From Isoetes taiwanensis (lineage: Eukaryota > Streptophyta > Lycopodiopsida > Isoetales > Isoetaceae), in the NCBI GenBank assembly GCA_021234155.1, contig JAJEKV010000006.1, positions 9,763,003 to 9,827,002 on the forward strand: DNA of 64,000 nt. The letters run 5' to 3'. This document shows positions 11,023-24,140 of this stretch, one piece after another. Positions within the stretch are counted from its first letter, which is position 1. Each line of letters opens with the position of its first letter. Below the pieces are notes generated by a model. It worked only from the letters and a program-made list of their open reading frames with translations. It searched no databases and was not told the DNA's origin. The position numbers and the translations under genes are program-made.

Positions 11023-13153
11023 AATGCTTTTACCCAAAACCGTTTCAAGCCCTAAGGATGCGTTGACAAGCTCACCGTGGTTACAATGCCAGATCCTTAG
11101 AGGATAAGTGGAACCGCCACGGAATCTTTAGTAAAATAACTCGGTGAGGTGTTTTTGCAAGAGGGCCTGCGCTTGCTTATGACTCAAAAGATGAATGATG
11201 CCTGCAAATGATATCCCACGATGTCCAAGAGCTGCTCGCCGTTGTGTGTGCTTATGCGTGTTGGAGGCATTATTTACTTGAAAGGCGATTCCAATTGACA
11301 CGCGGATCATCAAAGCCTCCAATAACATTTCGCAACCCATCTTAACTTAAGGCAAAGATGGTGGATGGAATTCCTGGAGGAGTATGATTTTGAAGTCATT
11401 TATAAACCAGGGCAAGCATAATGTTATCAATGACACCCTTTCCAGCATCCATTCGCCACCGCACACATTGTAATGCTATTTCCACACTCCAGAGTTCCGG
11501 AAACATCCAATGAGACCCTTCCCTCCTATCCGAATTCCAAGAGGTATGGGCAAAGTGTATGTAAAGAAGCTAGAATCGGATAAGGAGAGAGACCTTCCGC
11601 CATTATAAGAAGGAAGTTGAACTCCTTTATTATAAGGACAAGTTATAAAGCCCGAGGCGTGCCTGGTTGAAACTCATTCTCCATGATACATATAATCTAA
11701 TCGTTAGGCATGCGGATTATGAAAACATTTCAAAATCCACTCGAAATTTATTTCCCGGCATGAAGAAACATATTGCCGTGTATATTAAAGGCGATGCCGG
11801 ACGTGTCAACACAAAGGCGGAACACCATTGCGTATTCGGGTGAATTGCAACCCACTCGACGCACCCAATGCTAAATGGGAAGCGGCTACCATAGGATTTT
11901 ATCGTAAGAGGTTTGATGCCTTAATCTTTGAAGTGGTAGACAAACTATCTAAAATGGCACATTTCCCCGCCATGTCGTACCCTTCGATATTGCATTGAAT
12001 CACTTTTTTCACCAAGGAAGGCGGAACAGTCTTTATTCCGTGACCAAGCCACTTTCGCGTACCCAATCTTTGAATGGGAAGTTATTACCATGGATTTTAT
12101 CGTGGGGCTTCCATGACATTAAGAGGGTTTGATGCCTTTAATGCTAGTGGCGACAAACTATCTAAAATGGCACATTTCCCCAGCCATGTCGTACCACGGA
12201 TATTGTATTGGATACCTTTTCACCAAAAGTTCTTCGGCCCGCATGGGATGCCCCGCGACCATTATATCCGGATGGGATCCTAAGTTTGTTAGCGCCTTCC
12301 TCGATAGATTTCTTGACACTATTCTGGACTAAACTTGCCATGAGCACAACCTATCACCCCCAGGACCGATGGTCGCACGGAGCGTACCAATCGCATCATT
12401 GAAGATATGCTACGTAACTATGTCAATGGGCGTGACTACATTTACTTGGTAGAGTTTTGCTACAATAGTACCAAAAATGTGATCCTCCGATGTCTCCTTT
12501 ATGATTAATTATGGCTATCAATGCCTTTGGACACCGGGCATAATCCGGTTTTCAAAGTGGAGGTTTCTCCGCGAATTGCTTGCCATGCAAGGCCCGCTTG
12601 AAGAGGGTGCGAAAGATATTTGTTAGTCGCGACGAAGCGAGTAAAGAGTCTAGCAGACCGCCACCGCCTTCTCCCGCGAAAGCCAAGTTGATAAGTCGGT
12701 TTGGCTAAAGATCAAAGGTCAAAGCAAGCCAAGCTTAAAATTGGAAACCGAAGAAGCTTGCACTATAGATGGGGGGACCCTTCGGATAACCGAAGGATAG
12801 GCCCCCTCAGCCTACCTTGAATCTACCACCATTTAAAGATCCATAAAGTCTTCCACGTAGTCTTCTGGGCGAAGCATCATCCCATCCGGCGAGGTACTTG
12901 ATACACCAACACTTCTCCGGAGACGACTGAGACCGCTTTGATTGTTCCTGCACTTCTCCTGATCGCGGTATTGGTAAGCAAAACCCGCCGAACTCAATTT
13001 TGCAATATTATCAAATGGAAACATTTACCCGTGAGGATGCAACATGGTTCTTAAGGCGATTCAAGATAAGACTACCCTGACTTTTGGTGAAGGAGCAAGG
13101 GTCGAATCATTCAAAATGCAATCATCTCCAACCCGGCGTTGTTCTTAGTGTGA
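11023..13153 (+). pseudogene. Chromovirus (Ty3/gypsy) pol 3' half, shattered copy A
   Basis: Homologous along its whole length to the copy B pol remnant at 28370-30336, and so once RNase H, integrase and chromodomain. Frames change every few dozen bases; the longest recognisable piece is only about 70 residues (12074-12283, including the integrase motif GDKLSKMAHF). About 200 bases are present twice in tandem (about 11866-12050 and 12060-12240). The second repeat still encodes the GLP that normally follows the first catalytic aspartate, which copy B lacks. Many differences from copy B are losses at CAG sites, as at 11500-11525. It cannot make a protein. Confidence 0.85.
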
Positions 13154-13588
13154 TGTGGGTCATATGAGTGATCCCAAGATGGATCAATGTAAGGGTTGTG
13201 ATACATATCTTAGTTCACGCTATTATGGAAATATTGCCATTCCTTGCCGCCGAGGCGACATGCAAGCCCCAGACATGATAGACCCTTGCATTCATATCAT
13301 TTCAAGGTGGTCCCTCTCAACCAATACTCAGTTCACTTAATTTTAAACACCACGCCCGCCCCTTCTCGCAGCGTAGAGTTTTCACCCGCAGAAGACGGAG
13401 GCTCTCACTCTAGTAGGCCAACTTGTGTTGAATTTGACTCGTTTTGGGAATGTGTTTCAAATACTTATCGCTTTGTTTAGACGACTTTGTCTCATTATTT
13501 GCCTATGTAAACCTTTCTTATTTCACTAAACTGAACTTATGTTGCTTCAACTTCCTCTCCACTAACTCTAATGGTGACAAGATAATCC
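13154..13588. other. Non-coding stretch between pol and polypurine tract (copy A)
   Basis: No gene. It matches 30337-30806 in copy B with scattered indels and is the untranslated 3' interior of the retrotransposon. Confidence 0.6.
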
Positions 13589-13601
13589 AAGGGGGGGAGA
13601 A
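13589..13601 (+). other. Polypurine tract of chromovirus (copy A)
   Basis: The purine run AAGGGGGGGAGAA directly precedes the TGTGACATTCC that opens the LTR. This is the expected primer site for plus-strand DNA synthesis of an LTR retrotransposon. Confidence 0.8.
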
Positions 13602-14155
13602 TGTGACATTCCATGTATTTATACTGTACATATATACACACCCTGACACGCCACTAAGGCAGTGCTGGGCCTAAGGGTCCAAGCAAGGGGTCACCATAAT
13701 GGTTTTATTTAGATATGCTAATAAACCATTATGGAGAATTATAAATTATATTGAACCATCACATAATTAAACCATTATGGCTAATTAGCTAATTATCACC
13801 AATAAAGGAGCCCACCGCCCCAAAAATCGGCCAGGAGGACTTTCCATTTTGGCCTGTAGGAAAGGGTCCTACCCCATTATCTCCCCAACCGAATTTGGGA
13901 CTAAGGAGGAGCAGCCAGTTGTCTCTGCTTGATTTGTCAACAATCACCACCGGCCGAGGAAGATGGATTCCATCGTGACCATGGCTCAGCCAGACACCTA
14001 AGTAGTCGGTCAGATAGGTTTCTTCGGCTAACACTTTGGAGTAGATGGAATGAATAAAATTTTGTGAATTGTTCGGTCACATGAATGATAGTTACAATAG
14101 TTCTTTCTCGCTTCTTCCGTATTGGGAATTGGCGTGGCGTGGTAGAGGCCCGAAG
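13602..14155 (+). repeat. Chromovirus 3' LTR, 5' part (copy A)
   Basis: Begins TGTGACATTCC immediately after the polypurine tract. It matches copy B from 30820, but similarity stops near 14155, so the LTR is truncated here or the duplication ends inside it. No terminal CA end can be assigned. Confidence 0.75.
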
Positions 14156-14634
14156 TCTAAATTAAATATTCTATATGGGTCAAAATCTTGAAAAAGAGCT
14201 CAAGAGGGCTCTTGAATCTAAATCGATGCAAGTTGGGGGCTCCTCACATTTCATACAATTTCACTGATTTCCGGCAATTTATACGATTCTCATAATTCCC
14301 GTTGATAAGCTACATTCCCTTTCAATGGTTGGATGGTATCTAATTTACTACAGCTCATGAAGTGTGTTTTTAAATTCAAATTTTAAAAGTTGTTTGGATG
14401 GAGACACATTTTGGAATATGGGCTCATATATTGTTAATATTTTACAAAAGATAAGAAAATTAAAAATGATGACAATTTAAATTTCTAGCCTTTCAAATGA
14501 AAATATGTATTTTGATGGGTCTTCCAGATGATGCATTTGTCATTGGCTACCTTTCATTTGTAATACAATTTTATTTTACTAGTTTTGACAGCAAAATACA
14601 AAAACAGACGGAAAGTCGGCCAAATTTGAGTCTG

Positions 14635-14745
14635 ACCACCACACACCACTACACACTACCATCATTCTCGCCAATTACCGAAGATCACACCATTGCGGCT
14701 GGTGTGGTGAATGGTGGTGTGGTGGGTGTGGTGGTGGTAATGTAC
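14635..14745. repeat. Inverted CAC/GTG microsatellite hairpin
   Basis: A CAC-rich arm (about 14635-14660) is followed after ~40 bases by a GTG-rich arm (about 14698-14742) that is largely its reverse complement. It is similar in kind to the (GTG)n tracts inside copies A and B, but much shorter and arranged as a fold-back. Confidence 0.6.
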
Positions 14746-15439
14746 ACGTGACTAAGGTGCTCGCTCGTGAATAGGATGAGTGTGGGGCATGGCGTGCATG
14801 GTTTGCGTGGTATACACATCCAACCGCTTTAGTGTTCATTTCATGCATGCTATTGTCGAAACAAGAGGTTTCGACCAACATCCGCAAACAAGATTCGCCT
14901 TTCTTTGAGAAGCTAAAACCCTGGTTTGGTTAGCTGTGGAAATTGAAGGACTTCACAGGTTGCTGTTGCATTCAGCGACGTGAGGGATGCAAACACTAGT
15001 GGATGACCTTTGGGCCGGGATGAGAACCAAACATCCAAAGAATTGCACTTGCACCGGCGAAGTTTGTAGGATCACATGAACTTGGTCAATGCGTGGGCAC
15101 ACCAGCATAAAATTGCAAGTACGTGAAGCTTGTGGAGATCTATAGGTCCAAAGAGTGAATTGATGAGTTTCGCGTTACATGCATCCTAAATTGTGAGAAA
15201 TGTGAATCAAGAAGTTTCGCACTGTCCCCCATGGAAGAAGTGGCAAGAGGAAAGAAATGGGAGCATACTTTGACTGCGAAAGACAACGCCTCGAAGTTCT
15301 GGGAGACCTGAATTTATCGCGACAATGAGACGTAACCCATGAGCTTCTAGATACAACCAAAAGACGTCAGGCAATCTTTCAATCGCACTTCAAGGCGTAC
15401 CAATGGCAAAACGCTTTTAAGGAGCTTCCGGAGAACCTC

Positions 15440-16350
15440 CCCACAGGATGGTATGTCTCTATATGGATTTGCGAACTATACATTCAGAACAAGAGGAGAA
15501 AATGCATGCTACCGGGTCAATAACCGTATTTACCATTTGGTTCAAATAACACACGATTTAATTCGGCGGCGAAGGAGATTATCAAGGAAACACAATACGG
15601 TATCGCATGATAGGAACGATGATACTTTGCTCCGGCAACGCTTCCGCGAAGCACCACAACATCCGAGCAGAAAGGAAGGTGCCAAAGAGACATTATGTGT
15701 TTTTGATGGTGCGCATCTCAATTCAAGGCTTCTAGACCATTTTACTTTGTGGTTATTTGGGTACACAAACGCCAATCGATGTTCATATTGTGGAATTTTT
15801 TGGTTCTAACCAATGGAAAGGTGAACACGGATGGCAAAGTCGAAGCCGAAGAGATGGTTAAGACAACCGCGAGAACAAAATACAAAGAAAGATAAAATGC
15901 TCATGGCGAAGTGGTAGAAGTCGTCGAAGAGATATTTACTTGCGGGAACATCCGAGTGGATGAAAAACACATCTGAAACAAGAAGAGGGGAAGAATATAA
16001 AAATGTTCTTTTGGGAAGTCAAGGTGGAGGATAGATAGAAAGAAAGCATGGGGCAAAAAAGGATTTTGACAGCCCGATCCATTGTGTGCCGCATTCAATC
16101 CCTTCAATTCCATTGCGCTATGTGACGTGAGGGAACTTTCATGCGCTTCAAAGATGGGTTTGGGATGGCTTGTGGGAACAAGCACCACGCTGATGATTGG
16201 AAACTTCAAGTTATTGTACCATCCAATGTGCATACGACATTGAGGACCGGAACTAAAGGTGTGTCCTTGTTCTCTCCAATCCCAATGCATGTTGAAGGCA
16301 CACTCGTATTGGTGATAATTTTGTCACGCGTTCAAAGGGAATGATGAGGG
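15440..16350 (+). pseudogene. Unidentified coding-like patch
   Basis: An open frame at 15453-15809 (118 codons) encodes a basic protein with an RRRRRLSRK run and the C-terminal motif CSYCGIFWF. Downstream, 15800-15990 reads as an acidic piece in another frame. Composition is less AT-biased than the surroundings, which suggests former coding DNA. I do not recognise a family; a decayed transposase is possible. No start context or promoter stands out. Confidence 0.25.
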
Positions 16351-17389
16351 TTCTGAATTCGGATTCCATGTGCACAAACCAAATGGATAGTGGAGAAAGA
16401 CTTCCAACCCACAATAGAACATGGGTACCCCTATTGATAGTGTCATAGAAGGCATGTATTACAAGAAGCTTTTAAGATCAAAATCGCTGGCGATCTTTGG
16501 CAGGTAAAGTGCTGGCATAGTGCCAACAATAAACTGCGTAATCGACTTCACATGCCACCAACTAAACGCCAAAAACAGGATCAGATATAGGTCGGATCCT
16601 TTAGATGAGGGAGAGAAAATTTGGCTGCACTTAACCAAGTTCTTTTGAAAGATGATGAAATATAAAACCATTTCAGTTTTTAATGAAGTGCAAAGTTTTT
16701 CACCGGGAAAAATAAAAGTTTATTCTTGATTTCTTTTGAAGATTTTGAATTCTTCAAACACTTTGATCCTTTGTTTTGAGGATGAATTGAATATGAATTT
16801 TCATTGAAAATGAATCGAGGTTACAATAACAATTATGTACATAAGAAAGATATAAAGGATTTAAGTATGAGCCGACTCATGCACCTACATATCCTTTCCT
16901 TCACATATGTTCCCTCAGCCTCCAGCCTTTGTTGCTTTAATCTTAAACTTCAAGCATGAACACTTCTAACATCAACTAGATCCTAGTCCGAAATGTCCAT
17001 AACCCAACAGCTTTTAAACCACACACTTGTCAATACCGTAGTCGGTTTATTCACGTATTTAAGTTGGACTTACTAGATCGTAGCAACAATATATTCAATT
17101 CTTCAAGTACCCCTCACAAATTTGGCGAGATAAACTAACATACGGTGGCCATTGGGAGGAATGACCATCGGTTTGAAGAGGCTCGAAATTCTTCGCCAAC
17201 ATCCGATATTGTAAAGCTGAAATTATTGTCCAAGCAATTCCAAGAACCGTGACTTCAAAGTTCGCTATTGTGCCACAACAAAGAAAATGCAATGAGCACA
17301 CTAACCTTCAATAAGTCTGCCGCCGGCGTAACGCTTCCCAGCTATCAAAGCGATATATCCCCGGGTTTATATTCTGCCGCTGGTATTGC

Positions 17390-19400
17390 CGCGGTTTACA
17401 ATCGTAAACAGTCCGGATGTCCATCACAAGGTGCATAAACATGTAATCGCATCATCCATTCATGTTTCCTTTATTGTTTTGTAACTATTTTGTGTCCTGG
17501 ACAATGTCGAAAAGAAAAGAGGGTCAAAGAAAATGAAAGGATGGCTCATTCCTTTGAGAATCATAGTATTCCATGCATTCCAGAACATATGCATAATATC
17601 TATCACAACTGGCGATCACAAATCGATGAGCATCACTTTGAGAAGAGGAGGAGGATCACCTGGGATCATTGAACCAATCGTGAGTTATCAGCTTCCAAAA
17701 TTTTGATGCCGGGAGATAATCAGCCTACGCTTTCAGCCCAATGACCACTCTCGTGATGTATTTCGGCTTTTAGATAGTCGGATCGCTTCTAAAGCTCTAT
17801 CATCTCTAGTTCTAAACATATGTCGGTGAACATTTGCTCACAATCCATCTAACATGCTTTTAAATTAAAAAAGTACCGTTACATCATATAATTCCTTACT
17901 TCTATATTGATCGTTATTTTACAGATCTATTTCTATGAAATATTTGTCGAGTATTGCTGCAAGCAGCGAATTCTTCAATCACATGTTCCATTCTTCCCAC
18001 ATAAGCCGCACTTTCGCAACAAGTCCCTCTAGCCATGGTTTTCGCTCCAAAAAGGAAATGGAACTAACCCGGTTTGAGCAAAACTATTTGGACATATCAC
18101 GGTGTTCTACTGGTTGGTACACTTTGGATGATCCTTAAGGAAAAATTGGTTTATTAACCACTTTTAATTTTTGTGTTGGAAAAACAATCCCCATTCCAAA
18201 TAAAAAAAGAATCCTCTTATATTCCTCAGCAAAGAACTTTCTTTCATCAACAATTCAACATTTACTTTAGCCAAGGCCGGACCACAATGCAATACCCTCA
18301 AATTTTGAAAACACCATTCAAGAACTCCTGTAATCCGTGCCCGGAAACCGCTAACTTTTGATGGTTCACTCGATGGTCACTTCGCTCACCACATGTGGAT
18401 CCTCCTTTTCAAGTCATAAAACTTGCCTAAACCCCATTAAAAACTAACAAGGAGAATTTCAGTTAACCTCTGTTTTTCTGGTTGAGGTTGTATTGGACTC
18501 GCTGAGGCAACAAGATTATGTCCGCTGTGATCCGGTCTCTTTGTCAACTTCATCACCGTGATCAACATTTGGCTCATGTTCAACCCAAACTTTTTCTCCG
18601 TGAAGACCCCTCGCAATTTCGAATCCTTCAAGGGACTAATTTCCCTAAAAACGTATTTATTGCACTAGGACTTCTGATGGCTTCCGCCGGGAAGAGCATT
18701 TATCTCGCAACATAATTCGAAATGAGGAAGACCACGTAAAATACAAAAAATAAATAAGTGTATGTGGCATCAAGATTATTTTTGATACCGACCGTGATTC
18801 AACCATCATCATCCAAATTTCGTTTTGAGTCACCACACAGCAGGGATTGACTTAGGAGTATCAAATGGGGTGAATTCTAGGTACAAACCGGAGGTATCTT
18901 TGCGCCTCATAACCGACGAAAAGTGGATAATCGCTGATAATATCCTTATTCAAATTTCTGCAAACACTAAGTCGATGACCTGCGGACAACATCGCAAACA
19001 TTCCTAGGATGGGTCCTATGATACAACTACACGGCCTTGAAGTGGTGTTCTCATTGAGTTTTGTAAAACATTGAGTACAAATGGATCCCTCACTAGGGGT
19101 AAGATAAATTTGGAAATATGAATTTTTTAAATGCTTGAAAACTAGACAATCATCGTAGAGCATGATGATAATCAAGAATACAACATAAAAAGATGGGTTT
19201 ATCCGCCACTTGGTCACGATGCAAAGGTGAGAAGACCTGGTGACCGCTTTCATCGTGAAGAAGAATTCATCACTTCTTAGTTTTTTGAGGAAAAACCCAA
19301 GCAAATAGTTGAAGAACGACCCCACGCCTCGGGCAACCACAAGACCTTAAAATCCCGCAGAGTCAAGGCTGAAAGAAAATAACCCTAATAATGAGTTAGA
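17390..19400. other. Non-coding stretch, no gene recognised (copy B)
   Basis: Counterpart of 1-2080, with many small indels against it. No coding region is supported. Confidence 0.5.
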
Positions 19401-19779
19401 TGCCATAGGCAAGAAGACGGAGGCTCCAAGGCCACGCCAGAAAGAAACAACAGCCACCACCGTGAACCGCCCACCGAATGACCCCATCGCTGGAAAAACA
19501 ACCGACAGGCCGCGGAGAGGCTACACCACGCCGAAAAAAACAATAAATATGATATCGGAGGCAACAAAACTACCAATGGTGAAAAAAAAAAAACATTAAT
19601 AATAAATATTGACTCGGGAGCCTACAACAATGCTATATCGAGAAAAATATGAATGAATAAAATGAAATACTATAATGGTAAGTATGTCGGAGGAGAAGCT
19701 CTGACCAGAAAAAAGAAATGAAAAAATAAAAAATCTCGAGGCTACAGTATTGCCGCAGAAAAAAAAATGAAAAATAAGA

Positions 19780-22700
19780 ACGTGTGCACTTTCATTAAAC
19801 TAGAAACAAAGAGGATAATAGCACCGCAGCCGCTCCAAGAAGTGTAGACAAATAGACACATACAAAATGACCAACAGAGCTAAAAGGAAATGAAGCAACT
19901 TTAACCGATGGAACGAGAAATGAGAAAAAGGGAAAACCCGGCGAAGATATGACCCAACAAGTTCGAGGATATGATAGGGGGGCTGGAAACTGAGCTAGAA
20001 AAGAGCAACAAGGAAAAAAGTCAAGAGAACGCCCGATGATGATTGCAAATGAGGAAGGAGGCGGTATAAATAGGAGATCGCGGTCGGGGCCCCCCATCCA
20101 AGGAATGCCGGTTCGGTCATCCTGTGAAGAACCGTGGCATTCCTAGGATGGGTCCCATGATACCACTGGATTGGCAGCGATAGAGAGGAATCTACCTCAG
20201 AAGGGATGGAGCAAGCCAAAGCGTCAAAGAAAATAGAAGGCAAAAGGTGAAATGAAGAAACATGCAAAAATGATGAATAGAACAAATCGGGGAAAAAGGG
20301 GCAATAACACAACTTCAAAGCAAGGATGACATAAAGGGGATAACGAGGAGTAGAGGCAAAGGATTGATATATGGACACCAACAAGGAAAAGAGAATTAAG
20401 GTGAATCAAGCCATGATAAAAATAGAAATGAAGCATGCATTCGGAAAGACTATGAATTTGAGGGAACTAATGGAGTCATTGGAATAGAAGAAACAAGACC
20501 AAAGTGGAGGAAAAACGAGGCAATAAGCAAAAAGCAAGAAGGGCATGACGCAAAGAAGTTAAGGGGTCAAAAAGTGGAGCACAAGGAAAATAGAAAAGAA
20601 AAGTTAAAGGCAAATAAAAAGCTTGACGGAAAAGGCAACACGACCCAAAGGAATAACAGTGCGGTCGAACTGGAATAGACAAATAAACTAAAAAAAAGGA
20701 ATTAAAAGAGCCGACAAGAACCCAACAAAAAACTGAGGAAGGAAAACACATAAATACGTGAAAAGCACGTAGACTAAACGATATAGAATAATACTTTTAT
20801 GGATATATACATAAAGCACATAGACTAAAACAATATAGAATAATACTTTTTATGGATATATGCACCAAAGGATCAAACTCAAAAACCTAAACCTATCACC
20901 TCCCAGAAAGGATAAAAAATACGTACAAGGCAAATAGAACAAACAAGAACCAATGAGAACCCAAAAAGGGAACAAGGAGAAGGCGGTGAACTAAACAAAG
21001 GAACCTTTATGTGCATAAAAGTACAAGAGGTAATGAAAAAATGATCAACAAGGCCAAAGAGGATGAATCGGACTAACAAACGAAACAAACTAAGATAAGG
21101 AGGGCAATAGGTGGAAGTAAACTGAAAATGGAAAATGGCGAAACAAGATGCTTAGTATGAAAGAGACAAATGGGACAAATAAAAGAAAACAAAACTAAGC
21201 AAGCTGGGGAAACTTGGATAACCAGGAGTATGAACTAAGAACATCATAGATTGTCATGATTGGGGCAAAACAAATTAAAAGCTCAAAGAGATGAGCTACG
21301 CCAAACACAAGAGACAGGGACAAATAAGAACAAGATGAACTAAGATGATACAAGAGGTTCGACCAAACAGAGGCGAAATGACAAAAAGGAACTGGAGCAA
21401 GCCGAGAAATAGACAAACGAACCAAATCGATTGAAAAAACGATTTAAGAAGTCAACGATTGAACGAAGGAGGTAGGGATAAAAAAGAATTTGTGAAAAGA
21501 TAGATAAATAAATAAGAAATGACCCAAAAAAGAATCAAATAACTAAGTAAGAAAATCAGACAAGGATCACACCAAAGATATATGGAGCAAAAGAACAAAT
21601 AAAGAACAAACCAAAAGAAAGAAAAGAACTAATTGAGAACAAAGACAAAATGACAAAAAAAAACACAATTGAAAGAATATGGAATCATAAAAAGGAACAA
21701 AATATATATGTGGAACATAGAGCAAAATGAACAACGAGAGACTATAGAAGCGGATACATGAAATAAGCTGCAAAAGAAATGGGTTAAACAAAGCAAGTGA
21801 TAATAAACACAAAATCCAAAAGTCCAAAAGAACACGATAAAATAACAAAAACGAGCAAATAGGGAGCAGGAGCTAACATGAGCAAAAGAACAAGGGAATG
21901 AGACTAAATGAAGCACCCAAAATTGGCGACACAAAGACATACCACAGCTATATAGCGTCTTAAGGTAATAAAACAACTGTGTCGCCTACATCTAAAAAAT
22001 AACGGAATGGAAAGACAAAACCATCAAAGATGAAAAAGAGAACTGGGGAAAAGAGACAACTAGGGTAAAGGCACAAAGGATGCCCATGTGTAACCGATCA
22101 AGAATCCAAAACGACATAGCCCCTCGGGGAACAAGATAAGAGCCAACCAACACACAAGATCGAGACATTAAGCTCTACGAAAAATCACGCCAACCAAAAC
22201 TAGACCATTAAGACTAACAAGAGTGCATGGAAACAAGACAAGAGTGGATGGAGAAGATCAATCATCTAAAACAAAGGCTAGAACAATGCAAAGAACGTAA
22301 CCATGTACATATTCATCTAAAACCTGAATGAATCAACAAACAATAAACATACAAAAGCTTGAGAGAACTTGATGAAGATTATGGAACACCTAACTCTAGC
22401 AACTGTGCCATCTCTCCGATAAATGAATGTATCTAAGGCACTAGAGCCGTCAGTCAATGTAGACAAACCTGGGAGTTACTTCCCTCTATAGGATGGAAAA
22501 GAGACACTCTAGCAAGAACAATGGAAGAAAACCAACAAGAAGAAGAATAGAATAGTAAAGATGGAACATGCCGCAGAATGAAAAGATACAAATGTTATAA
22601 AAGAAGTCAACTAGACAACCAACCATGTTGGTACTATATGCTAAATGGGTGGTCACATCAGCGAAAACAAAATTACCATGCAAAATCATCTCTAAATGAA

Positions 22701-24140
22701 ATCAAACCAGATCGTGTTCCAATGACTTTGAAGCTATAAGGTGCAGAGATGCCAATATTGAGAATGCTAAGAGAATTCGGGGAATAGCTATATAATGAAC
22801 TAGGCATCAACTCAAGGTACTAAATGCCCAAGCGGGATGCTCTCACCAAAAATGAAGCTCCTTGTGCAAAACCGCATATGCAAAGAGTTTAATTTACGGA
22901 TCGAGACAAAATCGAATTGCATCGCAAGTAACATATGTAAGATGATGATACAAATTCTCGGTCGCCTCCCATGCACGGAAAACTTGGACCACAGCAAGGA
23001 AAGGAAATGCGATTAGATGGCAAGGTTAGAAGGTGTAAAGCACCACCTCTAAACGCTAGGAGCAAAAATAGAAAAACAAGTATATGAGAAACCAAAAAAT
23101 GTGTGCAATGATCACGACTATGAAAGAAAAACCTAGATGTCAAAAACTTATTCCAAACAAATGTTGGAGAAACAATTGAAAACCAAATATGAAAACAAAA
23201 ATTGATGCAATGACCCTAACATTGACTAGCACGAGTCCCCCTACAAAATTAGATCCAATAGTGCATACATGCATAAAAATAATGACGAGAAAACCAATCC
23301 TATAGACCCCTTGAGAATCCATGAGCTATAAAGGGGCCATATGGAACCATCGAATACAACCCGACTAAAGGCAAAGAATCCTATGATATAGAACAATTGA
23401 AGCCACATATCCATCAAAGGGAGCACATGGAACCATCAAACAAACATGATCGACTAATGAAAAGGATCCCATGAACCAAGAAGCCATCTGGAGAAATGTA
23501 TGGGATTTAAATTTTTTGTACGAGACAAAGGGCAATTGAAAGATGGCAAGTTTATCGTTGTTCTGTAAGGCCAGGAACCCAAAAAAGTTAGGCTAATAAA
23601 ATCGGAAGAAGACAACTGTGAGCTAAAGGTGAATCATGAAACAACAAGTAATAAGGCTTGATTGCCACTTAAGAACCTACCTTGAAGGGAGAGTTGAAAC
23701 CAAAGGGAGAATGATGCAAACAACATCAACCAAGAATTCAAAATGAAAAAAACAACTTAGATAATATCTATAATATGTGTATAATATAGCAAATAAAAAA
23801 TGATCATAATATAGCAAATAAAATGATGAAGACAATAGGAATCATATCAAGGATTAGGTAAACTATCCAAGCTCTTAAAAACCATGAATTGAAACAATAG
23901 CAACCATATGCAAGAAGCCCGGTAAAAACTCCACGATCAATGCCGAGCCACATATGCGTCCCATATCACAAAAAACTGTATCCCCAAACCATGCAAAACC
24001 AGCGGTATAAAAAAGTGACAAAGAAAATGCAAGAGTGAAAAGACACAAACACTCATGTTGTAAGGCCCATAAGAATAATGTGAGACCCAAGGTAAACATA
24101 CCTCCCATAATCCGACTTATGAGTAGAATTGCCAAAGATG
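19780..24140. other. A-rich, T-poor strand-asymmetric block (copy B)
   Basis: Counterpart of 2440-6900 with the same skew. The internal 51-bp tandem duplication is at about 20757-20864. No gene. Minus-strand frames are again F/L/S-rich by composition only. Confidence 0.7.
19989..20141 (+). repeat. LTR-like direct repeat (copy B, left)
   Basis: Counterpart of 2628-2785. The TATA box is kept at about 20064-20070. The hairpin has been altered so that both arms are disrupted except for the terminal CGGTTC and GAACCG. Confidence 0.45.

Larger units (their letters stand above)
46..14155. repeat. ~14 kb direct duplication, copy A
   Basis: This block aligns collinearly with about 17390-31395. Anchor pairs seen in both include the 26-nt palindromes (2092 and ~19412), the 51-bp tandem repeat (3377 and ~20757), the (GTG)n tract (9628 and 26931), the pol remnant (11023 and 28370) and the LTR start (13602 and 30820). 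The left edge may continue beyond the window. The right edge is where the LTRs stop matching, near 14155 and 31395. Differences are mostly 1-6 base indels and short scrambled patches, many at CAG/CTG or CG sites. Copy A has about 210 bases (6772-6990) that are missing or rearranged in copy B near 24160. Boundaries are by eye. Confidence 0.85.
14156..17389. other. Unique spacer between the two large copies
   Basis: AT-rich non-coding DNA without a recognisable gene. It holds the inverted CAC/GTG microsatellite at 14635-14745 and an unidentified coding-like patch at about 15440-16350. 16690-17389 shows nothing recognisable. Confidence 0.6.
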
